A stretch of DNA of 64,000 nt from Hondaea fermentalgiana (taxonomy: Eukaryota; Sar; Bigyra; Thraustochytrida; Thraustochytriidae), in NCBI GenBank assembly GCA_014084085.1, contig NPFB01000035.1, forward strand, positions 242,662 through 306,661, in the 5' to 3' direction. Shown here piece by piece: positions 19,669-30,069 of the stretch; the stretch's first letter is position 1, and each line of letters opens with the position of its first letter. The notes under the pieces are model-generated. The model had not been told where the DNA came from, made no database searches, and was given only the letters and a program-made list of their open reading frames with translations. The position numbers were made by a program, and so were the translations under genes.

Positions 19669-22600
19669 ATGCACATTCGGCAGCTGGAGATCTCCGGCTT
19701 CAAGAGCTACAAAGAGGCGTCGCTCGTGGAGGAATTCTCGCCGAAATCAAACTGTATTGTGGGGCGTAATGGATCCGGCAAGAGCAACTCGTTCCGCGCG
19801 CTCATGTTTGTCCTGGGGGAAAAATCATTTAGCCAACTTGGACACAAGGAGCGCAGCGAGCTTTTGCACGAAGGCGCCGGCGCAAGTGTGCCCACCGCAC
19901 ACGTCGAAGTTGTCTTTGACAACGCAGAACGCAGATTTCCTTTGGACAGCGACGAAGTCCGCCTTCGTCGAACCACCGGTCTGAAAAAGGACGAGTACTT
20001 TCTCAACAACAAACATGTAACCAAGAGCGACGTCGTCAACCTCTTGGAGAGCGCAGGCTTCTCGCGGTCAAATCCGTACTATATCGTACAGCAAGGCAAA
20101 GTGAATGCGTTGTGTCTCATGAAGGACGAACAACGTCTTGACCTCCTTAAAGAGGTGGCTGGAACCACCGTGTACGAGGAGCGGCGCCGCAACAGCGAGA
20201 GCATTCTGGCGGACACCAAGAACAAGCGCGCCAAAATTCAAGACGTCGTATCCTACATCGAAGAGCGTCTCGATGAGCTAAAAGATGAAAAGGAGGAGCT
20301 CGAGGCGTTCCGCTCGCTCGACCGACGCAAGCGCGCCCTGCAGTACACGCTGCACGACATGGAGCTCCAAAATGCAACCCGACAGCTTGAAGTACTCGAG
20401 CAGGAGCGGGAAAAGGAAGCCGATCGCACGGCTGAAGCGAGCCAGCATCTCTCTGCGCTTCGCGAAGAGGCCGAGGCCGCCGAGGCCGAGGTGAAAGCGC
20501 TCGAAAAGCAGCTTCGTCGCGCCGAGCAGGAATCCAAGCTGACCGAGGAAGAATGCGCGGCTCTCGTCAAGACGAAAGCAGCATGCGAACTCAAGTACAA
20601 GGACATGGTGGAACGTGAGCGCATGCTGCGCGACCAGGCGCAGGTCCATGAGGAGGAGCTCGTCACTCTGAATGAACAAATTGCGCAAATGGAGAACGAG
20701 GTCGCCACGATGGCGCGGCCCGCCTTTGAGGCTGCACAAGCCGAGGTGGCGCAAGCAGAGGCAGAGATGCGCGCGCTCAACCAGCGGATCAATCAGCTCG
20801 AGTCCAAGCAGGGCCGGCAAAGCCAATTCTCCTCGCAGGACGAGCGAGATGCGTGGTTGCGTCGCGAAATCGAGAGTATTGACGCCGCCTCCGCCACCAA
20901 AGCCCAGAGCATCGAAACCCTGCGAGCTACTCTTGCTGACCGCGTTTCGGCTCGCACCCAACTTGAGAATGAGGCGCAAATGCTTGAAAGCCAACTTGCC
21001 GAGCGTGAGGGCATGGCCAAAGACAACGATGACGAGCTGCGAAACCTGCGAAACGCACGGGATGAGGCTAATAACGTGCGAAAAGACTTGTGGCGTACCC
21101 AGGAGCGTGCTGGGCGCGAGATTCAGGACGAGGAGGACAATTTGCGTCGCGCCGAGAGAAATCTCCAACGATCTATGCCGCCCGCCGTGGCCGATGGCCT
21201 CGCCGCCGTCGAGCGCATTGCCGCGGAGCTCGGTTTGAAGGACAGAGTCTATGGTCCTTTGTATGAACTCATTAAGCCCGTGAGCGAGGCCTTTGAGACC
21301 GCCATCGAGGTTTCAGTTGGAAGCTCACTCACGCATGTTGTCGTTGATAACGATGAGACAGCATCGCGTCTGATGCAGGAACTTCAGCGCCGCAAAGCTG
21401 GCCGCGTCACGTTCAAGCCACTACAACAAATCAGGGAACTCAGACAGGCGCAAGGTGGTCGCAATCTCAATCCGGATGAAATGGACCATGATATTCAAGG
21501 CTTTCAGGACGCAGGGGACGACCAGCAGGAAAGCATTCCGCTCATCTCGCGCGTTCAGTACCCGGCCGAAGTCAAGGATGCTGTGCGCGCTGTGCTTGGC
21601 AAGGTCCTGCTGTGCCGATCGTCATCGGTCGCTGCCGCGCAACGTCGGGCGCTTCGCGTCAACTGTGTCACCCTCGAGGGCGAAGAGGTGAACCGCCGTG
21701 GCGCGCTGACAGGTGGCTACCACGATGCTCGTAACAGCAAGCTGCGCGCAGCCGCGGCCTTGCGTGCAGCGCGCGAAAAGGTTGAAGCCTTGCGACAGGC
21801 CTCGGGCGTGGGCACAGGGGGCGAAAGTGTGCAAGCTGCCGAACAGAAAGTGACACAGCTCACGGGCCAAATTGCCGAGGTCGAAGCAGCCCGCTCGCAT
21901 TCTCTCTCTGTCACCGCCCAGCTTCGTGGCGATCTCAAGCAGCGACAAATGCAGCTTCGTTCTGCTCAAACTGCAGCGCAAGCCATCGAAAGCTCGATTG
22001 CGAGGGCAGAGCAAGGCATCCAGGAGCTTGCGCGCCAACGTGCCACCATGGAGGCCGAGTTGGCGACGCAGATGCTCGCGACGCTCAGCCGCCAGGAACA
22101 AGCCGAGCTTGCCGCCGCCAAGCGTGACATTGTTGGTTCTGCCGGTCAACGCGTGAGTGCCGCAAAAGAGGCACTTGCGGGGGCCCAAACGACAATGCAA
22201 AGGCTCGAAGCCGAACTTGAGCAGAATCTGAAGCGCCGCAAGGACGAGATTTTGACGGCCATGGGCCAAGCTCGGTCCGATGTCGATGTGGACCTCGATC
22301 CTTTGCTCATTGATGTCGGCCAGGACGCAGGCAGCATGATGGAAGTCGACCAAGCAGGAGGCCAGCCAACAGGTGACGATGCTTCCGCGCGAGAAGCAAG
22401 GAAGCTTCATCAACTTGACTTTGTCGTCAGAGAGCAAGCCGTTTTCAAAGATGACCTGGACCGCGCCGAGACACGTCTGGCGCAAGCCCGTGAGCAACAC
22501 GAGGAACTCGAAAAGGAAACCTCGCGTATCCGTCAGCGTGTGCGAGACTTGCGCGGCAACCTCGAGGAGCTCAAGAGCCGGGAACTTGAGCGTGCAGAGG

Positions 22601-23808
22601 AACTGCGCTCCGCTGAAGAGCTCATTGAAAAGCTTGTCACGAAGGCACGCGTGCAAATGGACAAACGCGAAGAAAGCACGCGCAAGATCCGTGAGCTCGG
22701 ATCGCTTTCGTCTGAGGAACTGAATAACGTCGGGTCCTTTCGCTCCACCAAGGCTCTCATGACGGAGATCAAGCAAGTCAATCAGGATTTGCAAAAGTAC
22801 AGTCATGTGAACAAGAAGGCTCTTGACCAATTCATCAGCTTTTCAGACCGCCGCGAGATGCTTCTCAAGCGCAAAGAAGAACTCGATCGCGGAGAGCAGT
22901 CGATTCAGGACCTCATTGAGCATCTTGACCGACAAAAGGACGAAGACATCATGCGCACGTTTCGCGGTGTTGCCAAAAACTTTCGAGAGGTCTTTGCCGA
23001 GTTGGTGCCCGCCGGAAAGGGAGAGCTTGCCATGGTGACGCGCACCTCTGCCGCAGAGGAAAAGGAGCGTCGCAAACAGATGCGTCGTTCGGCACGTGAA
23101 CAGGGGAACGATCCCGCCGATGTGGACTTGGGCGAGGACGACGAGGAGGAGGAAGATGGCCTCGAGGCGAAAACGAGCAGTGCCAGCTCTGGCGGTATTG
23201 GAAGCGTCGACGAATTCATCGGCATCTCGCCGCGTGTCACCTTTACGGATGGCGGCCAGCAATTTAGCATGCGACAACTCTCTGGCGGTCAGCGCGCCCT
23301 TGTTGCACTCACGCTCATCTTTGCGATCCAACGCTGCGATCCAGCCCCCTTTTACCTCTTTGACGAGATTGATCAGGCCCTGGACCAGAACTATCGCGCC
23401 TCCGTCGCGAAAATGATCAAGCGGCAAGCCGAGCACGCTCAGTTCATTGTGACTACCTTTCGGCCAGAGCTCGTCCGTGTCACGGATCGCTGTTTTGGTA
23501 TTCAGTTCCAGAACAAGGTCTCAAGTATCGTTCCGCTCAGCAGCGACGAGGCGCTTGAGTTTGTGGAGACCATTGCCGCCGCAGAAAATGCCCAAGCATC
23601 TGGGCCATCCTCGAGGCGTCGTAGGAAGCGCAAGGAGCCTCAAGAGGCTGGCTCAGGAAGCGACGGGGGGGACGACATGGACGAAGGCGATGACAATGAA
23701 GAGGGCGACGACAACGATGACGATGGTGGCGGCAATGACGACAACGAGTATGAAGGCCAAGATCCTTCGTCGCGTAGGTCGGCCTCTGGAAAGCGCGTGC
23801 GAGCGTAA
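19669..23808 (+). CDS. SMC3: Cohesin subunit SMC3
   Basis: 1379 residues from ATG 19669 (MHIRQLEISGFKSYK). This ATPase of the cohesin ring holds sister chromatids together. The Walker A is GRNGSGKSN (32-40). GLKKDEYF gives the Lys106/Lys107 pair that matches the lysines acetylated by Eco1/ESCO in yeast and human SMC3. LLESAGFSRSNPYYIVQQGK is a near-invariant SMC3 block. Two long coiled-coil arms flank a hinge at about 505-690. The C-terminal head has LSGGQRALVALTLIF (signature) and FYLFDEIDQALD (Walker B plus D-loop). After the head there is an acidic/basic tail of roughly 80 residues that makes the protein longer than the usual 1200. A further acidic insert lies just before the signature. 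Confidence 0.97.
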   Translation: MHIRQLEISGFKSYKEASLVEEFSPKSNCIVGRNGSGKSNSFRALMFVLGEKSFSQLGHKERSELLHEGAGASVPTAHVEVVFDNAERRFPLDSDEVRLRRTTGLKKDEYFLNNKHVTKSDVVNLLESAGFSRSNPYYIVQQGKVNALCLMKDEQRLDLLKEVAGTTVYEERRRNSESILADTKNKRAKIQDVVSYIEERLDELKDEKEELEAFRSLDRRKRALQYTLHDMELQNATRQLEVLEQEREKEADRTAEASQHLSALREEAEAAEAEVKALEKQLRRAEQESKLTEEECAALVKTKAACELKYKDMVERERMLRDQAQVHEEELVTLNEQIAQMENEVATMARPAFEAAQAEVAQAEAEMRALNQRINQLESKQGRQSQFSSQDERDAWLRREIESIDAASATKAQSIETLRATLADRVSARTQLENEAQMLESQLAEREGMAKDNDDELRNLRNARDEANNVRKDLWRTQERAGREIQDEEDNLRRAERNLQRSMPPAVADGLAAVERIAAELGLKDRVYGPLYELIKPVSEAFETAIEVSVGSSLTHVVVDNDETASRLMQELQRRKAGRVTFKPLQQIRELRQAQGGRNLNPDEMDHDIQGFQDAGDDQQESIPLISRVQYPAEVKDAVRAVLGKVLLCRSSSVAAAQRRALRVNCVTLEGEEVNRRGALTGGYHDARNSKLRAAAALRAAREKVEALRQASGVGTGGESVQAAEQKVTQLTGQIAEVEAARSHSLSVTAQLRGDLKQRQMQLRSAQTAAQAIESSIARAEQGIQELARQRATMEAELATQMLATLSRQEQAELAAAKRDIVGSAGQRVSAAKEALAGAQTTMQRLEAELEQNLKRRKDEILTAMGQARSDVDVDLDPLLIDVGQDAGSMMEVDQAGGQPTGDDASAREARKLHQLDFVVREQAVFKDDLDRAETRLAQAREQHEELEKETSRIRQRVRDLRGNLEELKSRELERAEELRSAEELIEKLVTKARVQMDKREESTRKIRELGSLSSEELNNVGSFRSTKALMTEIKQVNQDLQKYSHVNKKALDQFISFSDRREMLLKRKEELDRGEQSIQDLIEHLDRQKDEDIMRTFRGVAKNFREVFAELVPAGKGELAMVTRTSAAEEKERRKQMRRSAREQGNDPADVDLGEDDEEEEDGLEAKTSSASSGGIGSVDEFIGISPRVTFTDGGQQFSMRQLSGGQRALVALTLIFAIQRCDPAPFYLFDEIDQALDQNYRASVAKMIKRQAEHAQFIVTTFRPELVRVTDRCFGIQFQNKVSSIVPLSSDEALEFVETIAAAENAQASGPSSRRRRKRKEPQEAGSGSDGGDDMDEGDDNEEGDDNDDDGGGNDDNEYEGQDPSSRRSASGKRVRA

Positions 23809-24050
23809 TCAATCGCTCTTACGTTTCTCCTTCACCCAGAGCCTGGATCGTACACTATCTACAAGCAAAAATGCATGGTTGAATAACTCTTAACAAAAAA
23901 AAATGATGTCATGACACTGGTGGAAACAGAGCGGAGTGACTCCCTGACAGTATCGGGCTACTACAGATGAATCGCCCACTTTCGCGCTTGCTTGCACACA
24001 TTCCAAAATATAAGAAAAGAAAAGTTTACATGATGACAAATTCTCATTTG
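23809..24050. other. Convergent spacer between SMC3 and the WD40/EF-hand gene
   Basis: 242 bp shared by two 3' ends; AT-richer, with an A run at about 23894. No gene. Confidence 0.5.
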
Positions 24051-27000
24051 CTAGGTTTCCCACTTGTCGATAAAGTAAGAGTAGAACTCGTCGAAAGAAA
24101 CAGTCTTGTTCGCGTCCACGTCAAGCGCTGCGACCAAGTCCGCCAAATCAGATTGCGCGAGACCACGGTCCATTTGGTGATGGTCGTTTGCTGAGTAAAG
24201 AAGTCCATTCTCATGAATGGCAGCCTCCAGCTCGCGAACTGTGAGCTCATTGTCGTTGTTCGTATCGTAGAGGTCAAAGAGCGCCCGAATCTCTGCGCGC
24301 GCGCTTCGGGTGGACTTGACGCCCGTTGTGCCTGCACGTGTAGTTTTGCGTTTGCTCAATTTTGTCTGGATGTCGTCGAAGCCATCTTCATCTTCACAGC
24401 TCGCCGCGTCGCTTTCTGCGTCGCCGTAATCCGCTTCAGGGTCAAAGCTCCCCCCACTGCTTGGCCTTGCAGATCCAGAAACACGTGCATTGGACGAGGT
24501 TCTGGTAGAAGAGAGCTTGCCACGTTTTCGGGCTGGCGGGAGATGAAGAAAGACAAGAATATCGTCCATCTCCTTTGCCGTTGCCTTGTTGAAAAGCACA
24601 CGCGCAAGCTCATCAAGTTGAATAAAGCCACTGCGATCAACGTCAATGGCCCGGAACATCCGGACCGACTGGTCCAGGAGAGAGCGAAAGTTGCCAGACT
24701 CGCTCGAGGTGCGCTTGATTTCAAGCTGAAATTCGCGCAAGTCGATGGCGCCATTCCCATCACCATCCAGGGAACGGAACATGTCTCGAATATGCGCGAC
24801 GTCCTGTTTAAGAAATGGTCCCAGATACCGCGCCTGTCTGATGCGTTTGAGCTGCTCTTTGGTTGGCGCAAGAGCACGTTGCACCATCGTCTTACGTTCC
24901 ACAGCGCGTTGCTGCACGACGATAGTCTCTTGACGCTTAAAATCTTCTAATCTCTTCTGGCGCTCCTCATTCATTTGCGTAACAATGATTGTCTTTCGTT
25001 TCTCGAGACGAAGTCGGGCCTGCTCGAGACGGGCTGCCGCGTCTTCTTCGCGCTGGCGTCGCGAAGCCTTGCTTTCTTCGTCTTGTTCTCTTGCACCACC
25101 ATCGTTACCACCACCTCCGGCTCCATTACCATCGAGCAAGCTCGCAAGTGCCGCCTTGTCTGTGTTTGGGGCGATTCGCGACATACGCGAACTCAGTCTC
25201 GAGAGCCTGCTTGGGCGCGACTCAAGGAGCGACAAGGATTTCGCGTCAGCACCTGTCCCATCTGACTTTAGCTCGCTCCTCAACAAAGGCTTGCATTTCT
25301 TCTTGGGCAAGCGGCGCTCGATGATATCGCACGTGGGCGTCCTCGGTGACTCCTGCAGTTCAGCTTTGACTTTGTTCGTCACGAATTTCCATGATAGCCC
25401 TTCGAGCGCAAAACCTCGCGTTGGAGGACTCGCTCGTATATCGTCATCTGACATGGTGCCAGAAGCCATAGGATCGCTCTCGTCTGCCTTACTGTCGTCC
25501 TTCTTGTTATTGTTCACGTGTTGAGACCGCCCCTCAGTTTCCATGTTGTCCTCTTGAGTATCGTGCGGTTCTTTGCGCTCGGGCAGCTCGGCCCCTTGGC
25601 CGACGCCACGCAGCAGAGGAGCAGACATTGCGTGGCGTTTGTTGACTTTTGCTGCAAAATTGAGCTCATCAATGCATTTTTTCACCATTGACGGTGGTTC
25701 GAGTGTTAGCTTGCCGTTCCTTCGTTTCGCAGAATTCAGTTGCAAGGCCTTTTGATCCTTCATCTCGGCACGTTGCAATTCGGCTCGTAGATTATCGTAC
25801 AAATGCAATTTGCCAGACTGCGACTGCGCAGCCTGCGCTGCAGACGGATCGACGGCGCCCACCGTCGGTTGTTTGGCACCTGGGGCAAGACCCCCGCCGC
25901 TGGAGTTTTCATTCTTTTTGTTCTTCTTCTTGTTTGGCCGCTTTCGCGATTTCGCAGGCTGTTCACGCTGGACATCAACGTCTTCGTCCGTACCCTGCGG
26001 CAAATCTCGCTCGGCACGCTCGTTCGCGCTGACTTTGACCTTTGTATCACTTTGGTCCGAATTTTTCTTTTGCTTTCTGTTTTTCTTCCTCTTTCTCTTC
26101 TTCTTGCCGGCAGCTCCTTTGCCCGTCATTTTGCGCGCGAAGGCCTTGAGCTTTTGCTCGCGGGCCCGCGCTTGGGCTTCTGCGGCTTCTGCGGCAATTT
26201 CCTGCTGTGTCTTCTTCCACGTCCGCTTTCCCTTGAGCTGTCCAAGAATACGCTGGCGCTCCCGCTCCGCAGCGCTGATGCCGTCTTGGTCGCCTTCCAC
26301 CACGGCGTCGAGAACATTCAACGCCTCGCTTTCAAGATCTTTGTCCTGGATCTGGAGCTGCGCAGTAGATGCTGCAAAATTGAGCTGCCGAGCGTGGGCC
26401 GCGCGTTGCGATCTTTCTCGTTTTCGCTGTTGAAGAGCTCTCTTTTCCTGGAGCGCTTTGCGATGCGCATTCTCTTCCTCGCTGAAAAGAATGGTAGTGA
26501 ATCGTCGTCGATCCTGCGCTTTTTTTTCGTTACTTGTCGCTGGATTTGCAGGAGCGGGCAACAACTCTTCCACAGAGGTATTTTTCCGCTCTGCAAGGTC
26601 TCCAAGGATTCTGTCGACAACGCGTTGCGCATCTGCCAGCTCGCGTTTCCGTCGGGAGTCCATGTCAATTGGGAACTGCCAGACTTTGAAGGTTCGCTTG
26701 ACCTGGAGCGCCTTGCGCTCGTTGGCATCGAGCATGCCGAGCGGGTCTCCGGAACGCGTCCAAAGCCGTATGGCCTTGTCGCCTCCGCAGGTAAGCACAG
26801 CGTCGGGATCCTGCAAAATCTCGATGGAAGAGACACCAGCCTCATGCGCCATCCACGATGCGACGCGTCGTGCACGCCGGACGCCTGGCTGAAGCATTTC
26901 GATTGCCTCGGGAGGGGTCATCTCGTTCTCCATGATGCGCTGCATCTTTCTGTACGGATTGTAATTTTCTCGCTCATCGGCACGCTGTGATGCCGATATT

Positions 27001-29180
27001 GGGTCTATTGCGAGCGACGCAAGCGTTGGTCCAAGGTCGGCCACGAGAACTCTTCCTTGACTCGTGGCCGCATACAGATAGTGCGCAGAGCCCCGGCCGT
27101 GCCACCCCGGAGGTGCCACCTCGACACGTGAGACAGTCTCGTCCTCGCCGAGACAGTCGTCGAGGGCGAAACGCGCTGCGCAAGTATGACGATGAAGATT
27201 CGCTCGCGTCGCAAAGGGACGCACGACCCAGAACTGAATTTGGCCCTCGCGGTCGATGGAGATCAACAATGGGTACGGCTCGAGAAAGGCGAGCGCTACG
27301 ACGGCCGATCCGATCCGCATCTCCCCCTCGAGTCCAAGAAATTGAAAGTCCCAAATTCGGATGAGCCCAGATTCATCCGCGCTAGCAAAGAGCGAAAGTG
27401 CGTGCGAGAGGACAAGAGCGCCAATATCTGCGGTGTGCGCGTAAAGAATGCGACGGAGCGGCCCAAGTTGGTTCGGAAGCGTTTCGTCGTAGATGCGAAT
27501 GCTTTTATCCCAGCTCGCAGAAATGATGATTTTGTCCTCGGGACCGTACACCATGCAGGATATTTCATTCTCGTGAGGAGCCAAAGCGTTGTCCTTCATG
27601 AGAGACCCGTTGAGATAATTAAAGACAGTAACCTTGCCCTTTTGGTCCGCCGTGATGAACTTGCGCTTTCGAAAATCGAGCTTGAGGCTTGTAATGTCTG
27701 ATGCAGTGATGTCCTGAAAGTGGCAGAGAAGTTCGGCGGTGCGTGCGTCCCATATTTTCACGTCACGGTGCACAGCACAGGCAATGGTGATCGATGTCGG
27801 ATTGTAGACGCAAGCAGCCGGAGAAAACTTCTCGGGTTGGAGCTGCGCCGTTTCGAAAATAAGCAACCGGTTTTTGGCAGCAAAAAGCGTGCCGGAGGGC
27901 GTGATGACTTCGAGCACGCACGGCGAAAATTGCGTCTCTTCGTCTTGCTTTGCGCCAGCGGCATCGAGAGAGGCACCTAGCGTAAAGGTCTGCACATTGC
28001 GCTCACCATCCATGATGCTTCCCTCGCGGCGAATGTCCCAGGTTTTGAAGACGCCCTTTGTGTCAAGAGACACGGCATGCTGTTTGCTCGGTAGGATGCG
28101 CACACCAAAAAGTGGTGCTGTGTGACCAACGAGCTGGAAGATTGGACGCATCGAAATTTCGGTAATATCCCATGCCAGGACGACAAGGTCAAAGGCTGCC
28201 GAGAGCAAGAGTCCTTCATCCGCATACGCGAGACTGCGAACGCCCTTTTGGTGGCCAGAGCGGTGTGATCGAAGGTAGATTTGGTGGTCAAGAGGACGCG
28301 TTGGGTCTCGCGCCCAGAGATAAATTTTGGCATCCATCGCAGCCGTCACGACGAGCTCGAGCTCGTCGATGCTGAGAATGTCCTGAACTATATCGGTATG
28401 GCGACGGAGGGTACATACTTCTTTAACCTCAAGTTGAGGGAGGTGGCGCACGCTGTGCACGGTCATTTTGCTTTCTGCAGCAGCTGTGAAGAGAGATTCG
28501 AGAAAAGGCACGTATGTGAGGATAAAGAGAGGCTTGTCTACGATGACACGTTCCACAAAACGGGGTATGGCGTTACTTGCAACATCGTAGATGCCAACAT
28601 CCCACAGTGTTATAGTCATATTGGTTGCCGAGACGGCAAGCAATTTTCGTGAACCGATCACAAGGTACTCGACCGCGAGCACAGTGCCAATGTTGCGTTT
28701 GTCAGACTGGTCTGCAACCGCCTCTGCAAGGTCGATCTCGTGAAGCAGCGCAAGGTCGGGTCGAAGAGGATCGTAGACCTTGACAGTGTGGCTGTCAGCC
28801 TCGCAGACAAACATTCGTCCAAGGTCCTCGACGAATTTGATGCAGCGAATTTCGCTCGTGTGCGAAAAGGCGTCGACGAAGGGGCGCTGCACATACTTTT
28901 CCGTGATCTCCATGGCTGACATGTTTGATGCTGCAACTCCTGCCTCTACGCAAAAATTTGAGAATTCTTCCCAGTCCATGTGCTTATCCCCGTTGACATC
29001 GACCTGGTGAAAGAGATCCTGGAGTCGCGCGACGAGCTCAATGTCGGAGATCCCGGTGTCTGGCAGTCGGAGGATGATTCGTCGCACAAACTCGTCGAGC
29101 GTGAGGCCCTGCGGCTGCTTCTCAAAGTCCGCTCGGAGCTTGTTCATCCCCTTGCCGTCGAGCATCGACATGATCTCCAT
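24051..29180 (-). CDS. Large WD40-repeat protein with N- and C-terminal EF-hands
   Basis: 1709 residues from the ATG ending at 29180 (MEIMSMLDGKGMNK). An EF-hand lies at about 61-73 (DVNGDKHMDWEEF). From about 110 to 890 there are many WD40 blades (for example SASWDKSIRIYDE, TCGGDKAIRLWTR, VVTAAMDAKIYLWAR), enough for two propellers. A charged, Lys-rich coiled region with KKKRKRKKNRKQKK near 1027 follows. The C terminus has four EF-hand loops: DGDGNGAIDLREF near 1467, DVDRSGFIQLDEL near 1509, DTNNDNELTVREL near 1640 and DVDANKTVSFDEF near 1686. All keep the key acidic residues, so calcium binding is likely. The layout resembles ciliary WDR49/WDR64/EFCAB8-type proteins, which suggests a flagellar role; that is inference. 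Confidence 0.88.
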   Translation of the reverse strand: MEIMSMLDGKGMNKLRADFEKQPQGLTLDEFVRRIILRLPDTGISDIELVARLQDLFHQVDVNGDKHMDWEEFSNFCVEAGVAASNMSAMEITEKYVQRPFVDAFSHTSEIRCIKFVEDLGRMFVCEADSHTVKVYDPLRPDLALLHEIDLAEAVADQSDKRNIGTVLAVEYLVIGSRKLLAVSATNMTITLWDVGIYDVASNAIPRFVERVIVDKPLFILTYVPFLESLFTAAAESKMTVHSVRHLPQLEVKEVCTLRRHTDIVQDILSIDELELVVTAAMDAKIYLWARDPTRPLDHQIYLRSHRSGHQKGVRSLAYADEGLLLSAAFDLVVLAWDITEISMRPIFQLVGHTAPLFGVRILPSKQHAVSLDTKGVFKTWDIRREGSIMDGERNVQTFTLGASLDAAGAKQDEETQFSPCVLEVITPSGTLFAAKNRLLIFETAQLQPEKFSPAACVYNPTSITIACAVHRDVKIWDARTAELLCHFQDITASDITSLKLDFRKRKFITADQKGKVTVFNYLNGSLMKDNALAPHENEISCMVYGPEDKIIISASWDKSIRIYDETLPNQLGPLRRILYAHTADIGALVLSHALSLFASADESGLIRIWDFQFLGLEGEMRIGSAVVALAFLEPYPLLISIDREGQIQFWVVRPFATRANLHRHTCAARFALDDCLGEDETVSRVEVAPPGWHGRGSAHYLYAATSQGRVLVADLGPTLASLAIDPISASQRADERENYNPYRKMQRIMENEMTPPEAIEMLQPGVRRARRVASWMAHEAGVSSIEILQDPDAVLTCGGDKAIRLWTRSGDPLGMLDANERKALQVKRTFKVWQFPIDMDSRRKRELADAQRVVDRILGDLAERKNTSVEELLPAPANPATSNEKKAQDRRRFTTILFSEEENAHRKALQEKRALQQRKRERSQRAAHARQLNFAASTAQLQIQDKDLESEALNVLDAVVEGDQDGISAAERERQRILGQLKGKRTWKKTQQEIAAEAAEAQARAREQKLKAFARKMTGKGAAGKKKRKRKKNRKQKKNSDQSDTKVKVSANERAERDLPQGTDEDVDVQREQPAKSRKRPNKKKNKKNENSSGGGLAPGAKQPTVGAVDPSAAQAAQSQSGKLHLYDNLRAELQRAEMKDQKALQLNSAKRRNGKLTLEPPSMVKKCIDELNFAAKVNKRHAMSAPLLRGVGQGAELPERKEPHDTQEDNMETEGRSQHVNNNKKDDSKADESDPMASGTMSDDDIRASPPTRGFALEGLSWKFVTNKVKAELQESPRTPTCDIIERRLPKKKCKPLLRSELKSDGTGADAKSLSLLESRPSRLSRLSSRMSRIAPNTDKAALASLLDGNGAGGGGNDGGAREQDEESKASRRQREEDAAARLEQARLRLEKRKTIIVTQMNEERQKRLEDFKRQETIVVQQRAVERKTMVQRALAPTKEQLKRIRQARYLGPFLKQDVAHIRDMFRSLDGDGNGAIDLREFQLEIKRTSSESGNFRSLLDQSVRMFRAIDVDRSGFIQLDELARVLFNKATAKEMDDILVFLHLPPARKRGKLSSTRTSSNARVSGSARPSSGGSFDPEADYGDAESDAASCEDEDGFDDIQTKLSKRKTTRAGTTGVKSTRSARAEIRALFDLYDTNNDNELTVRELEAAIHENGLLYSANDHHQMDRGLAQSDLADLVAALDVDANKTVSFDEFYSYFIDKWET

Positions 29181-29722
29181 CGTGCTGACCGCTTTGTGGG
29201 TCCAACGCGTACGCGCGACCGCTTTATTCTATGAAAGGGCCGCAGGTGGGTTAAATTTGGTTAGGAGGTTGGTCGCCACGCCTCCCGCGCCGGCCCGCCT
29301 TCATTCAGCCGCACACGGGTCGGCGGTCGCCCGACCTCTCCGCTGCGTTCACTCTTGTGCTCCCTCCCTGGCAAGAACAACGTCGTCTTTCGCAAGCCTG
29401 AGGCCGTGCTCGCCCGGGCTCGGGTTATCCGTTGTGCAAGCATGGTGCCTCTGACTGACTCGGAGTCGCCAAAGACTAAAACGCGCACTACGAGATGTGC
29501 GCCCGGTCTGCGCAACCCATTTCCTTTCTCATCCCTCGTCCGCGTGCTCGGGACATTGCATGCATGCGTGCATGCACGCGCTGCGTGGCGAAGCGATGCG
29601 GTATACATGCGCTCGCTTTCTCGACTGCGATACCGGCCCGATGCCTCGTCGTCCCGGCGGGCAGGCAGGCTGCGAGCGGGGTGAGCGAGCGAGCCCGGCT
29701 GGCAGAGGCTGCTATCTGCCAC

Positions 29723-29754
<32 letters not shown>

Positions 29755-30069
29755 CACTTTGCCACAACAAGCAACTCTTTTCTGTTTGTCGGCTACTTCG
29801 CGCGGGCGTCGCAAGTGGACAATGGGCGGATCGAGGCCGCGGCCGCAAGTGGGGAATGGCGGGGCCGGCCACTTGCCCGCGGCTTTGTTCGACTTGCCGC
29901 GCCTCGCCTCGACGCCTGCTTGGCCCTGCCTGCTTGCTTGCACAGCGAGCGCAGAGACAGCAGAACAGAGTCGAGCGCAGGGTCCGTGCGGCGCGTGCGC
30001 GTGGAGCGAGGCACCGCGCGGCGGCAGCGGCGGGCCGCGAGCGCAGGCGAGCCCCGGCGCGGCGGGACG
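29181..30069. other. Divergent promoter region, WD40/EF-hand gene and myosin
   Basis: 889 bp between two divergent starts. It contains a (CTGT)8 tract. The myosin frame is open back to about 29497 without an ATG; that translation is low-complexity and not counted. Confidence 0.5.
29722..29754. repeat. (CTGT)8 tetranucleotide repeat
   Basis: Eight perfect CTGT units, about 315 bp before the myosin start. Confidence 0.95.

Noticed and set aside
29497..30069. N-terminal extension of the myosin by 191 codons
   Set aside because: The extended frame has no ATG at its start, includes the CTGT repeat, and the ATG at 30070 opens directly into the myosin N-terminal subdomain.
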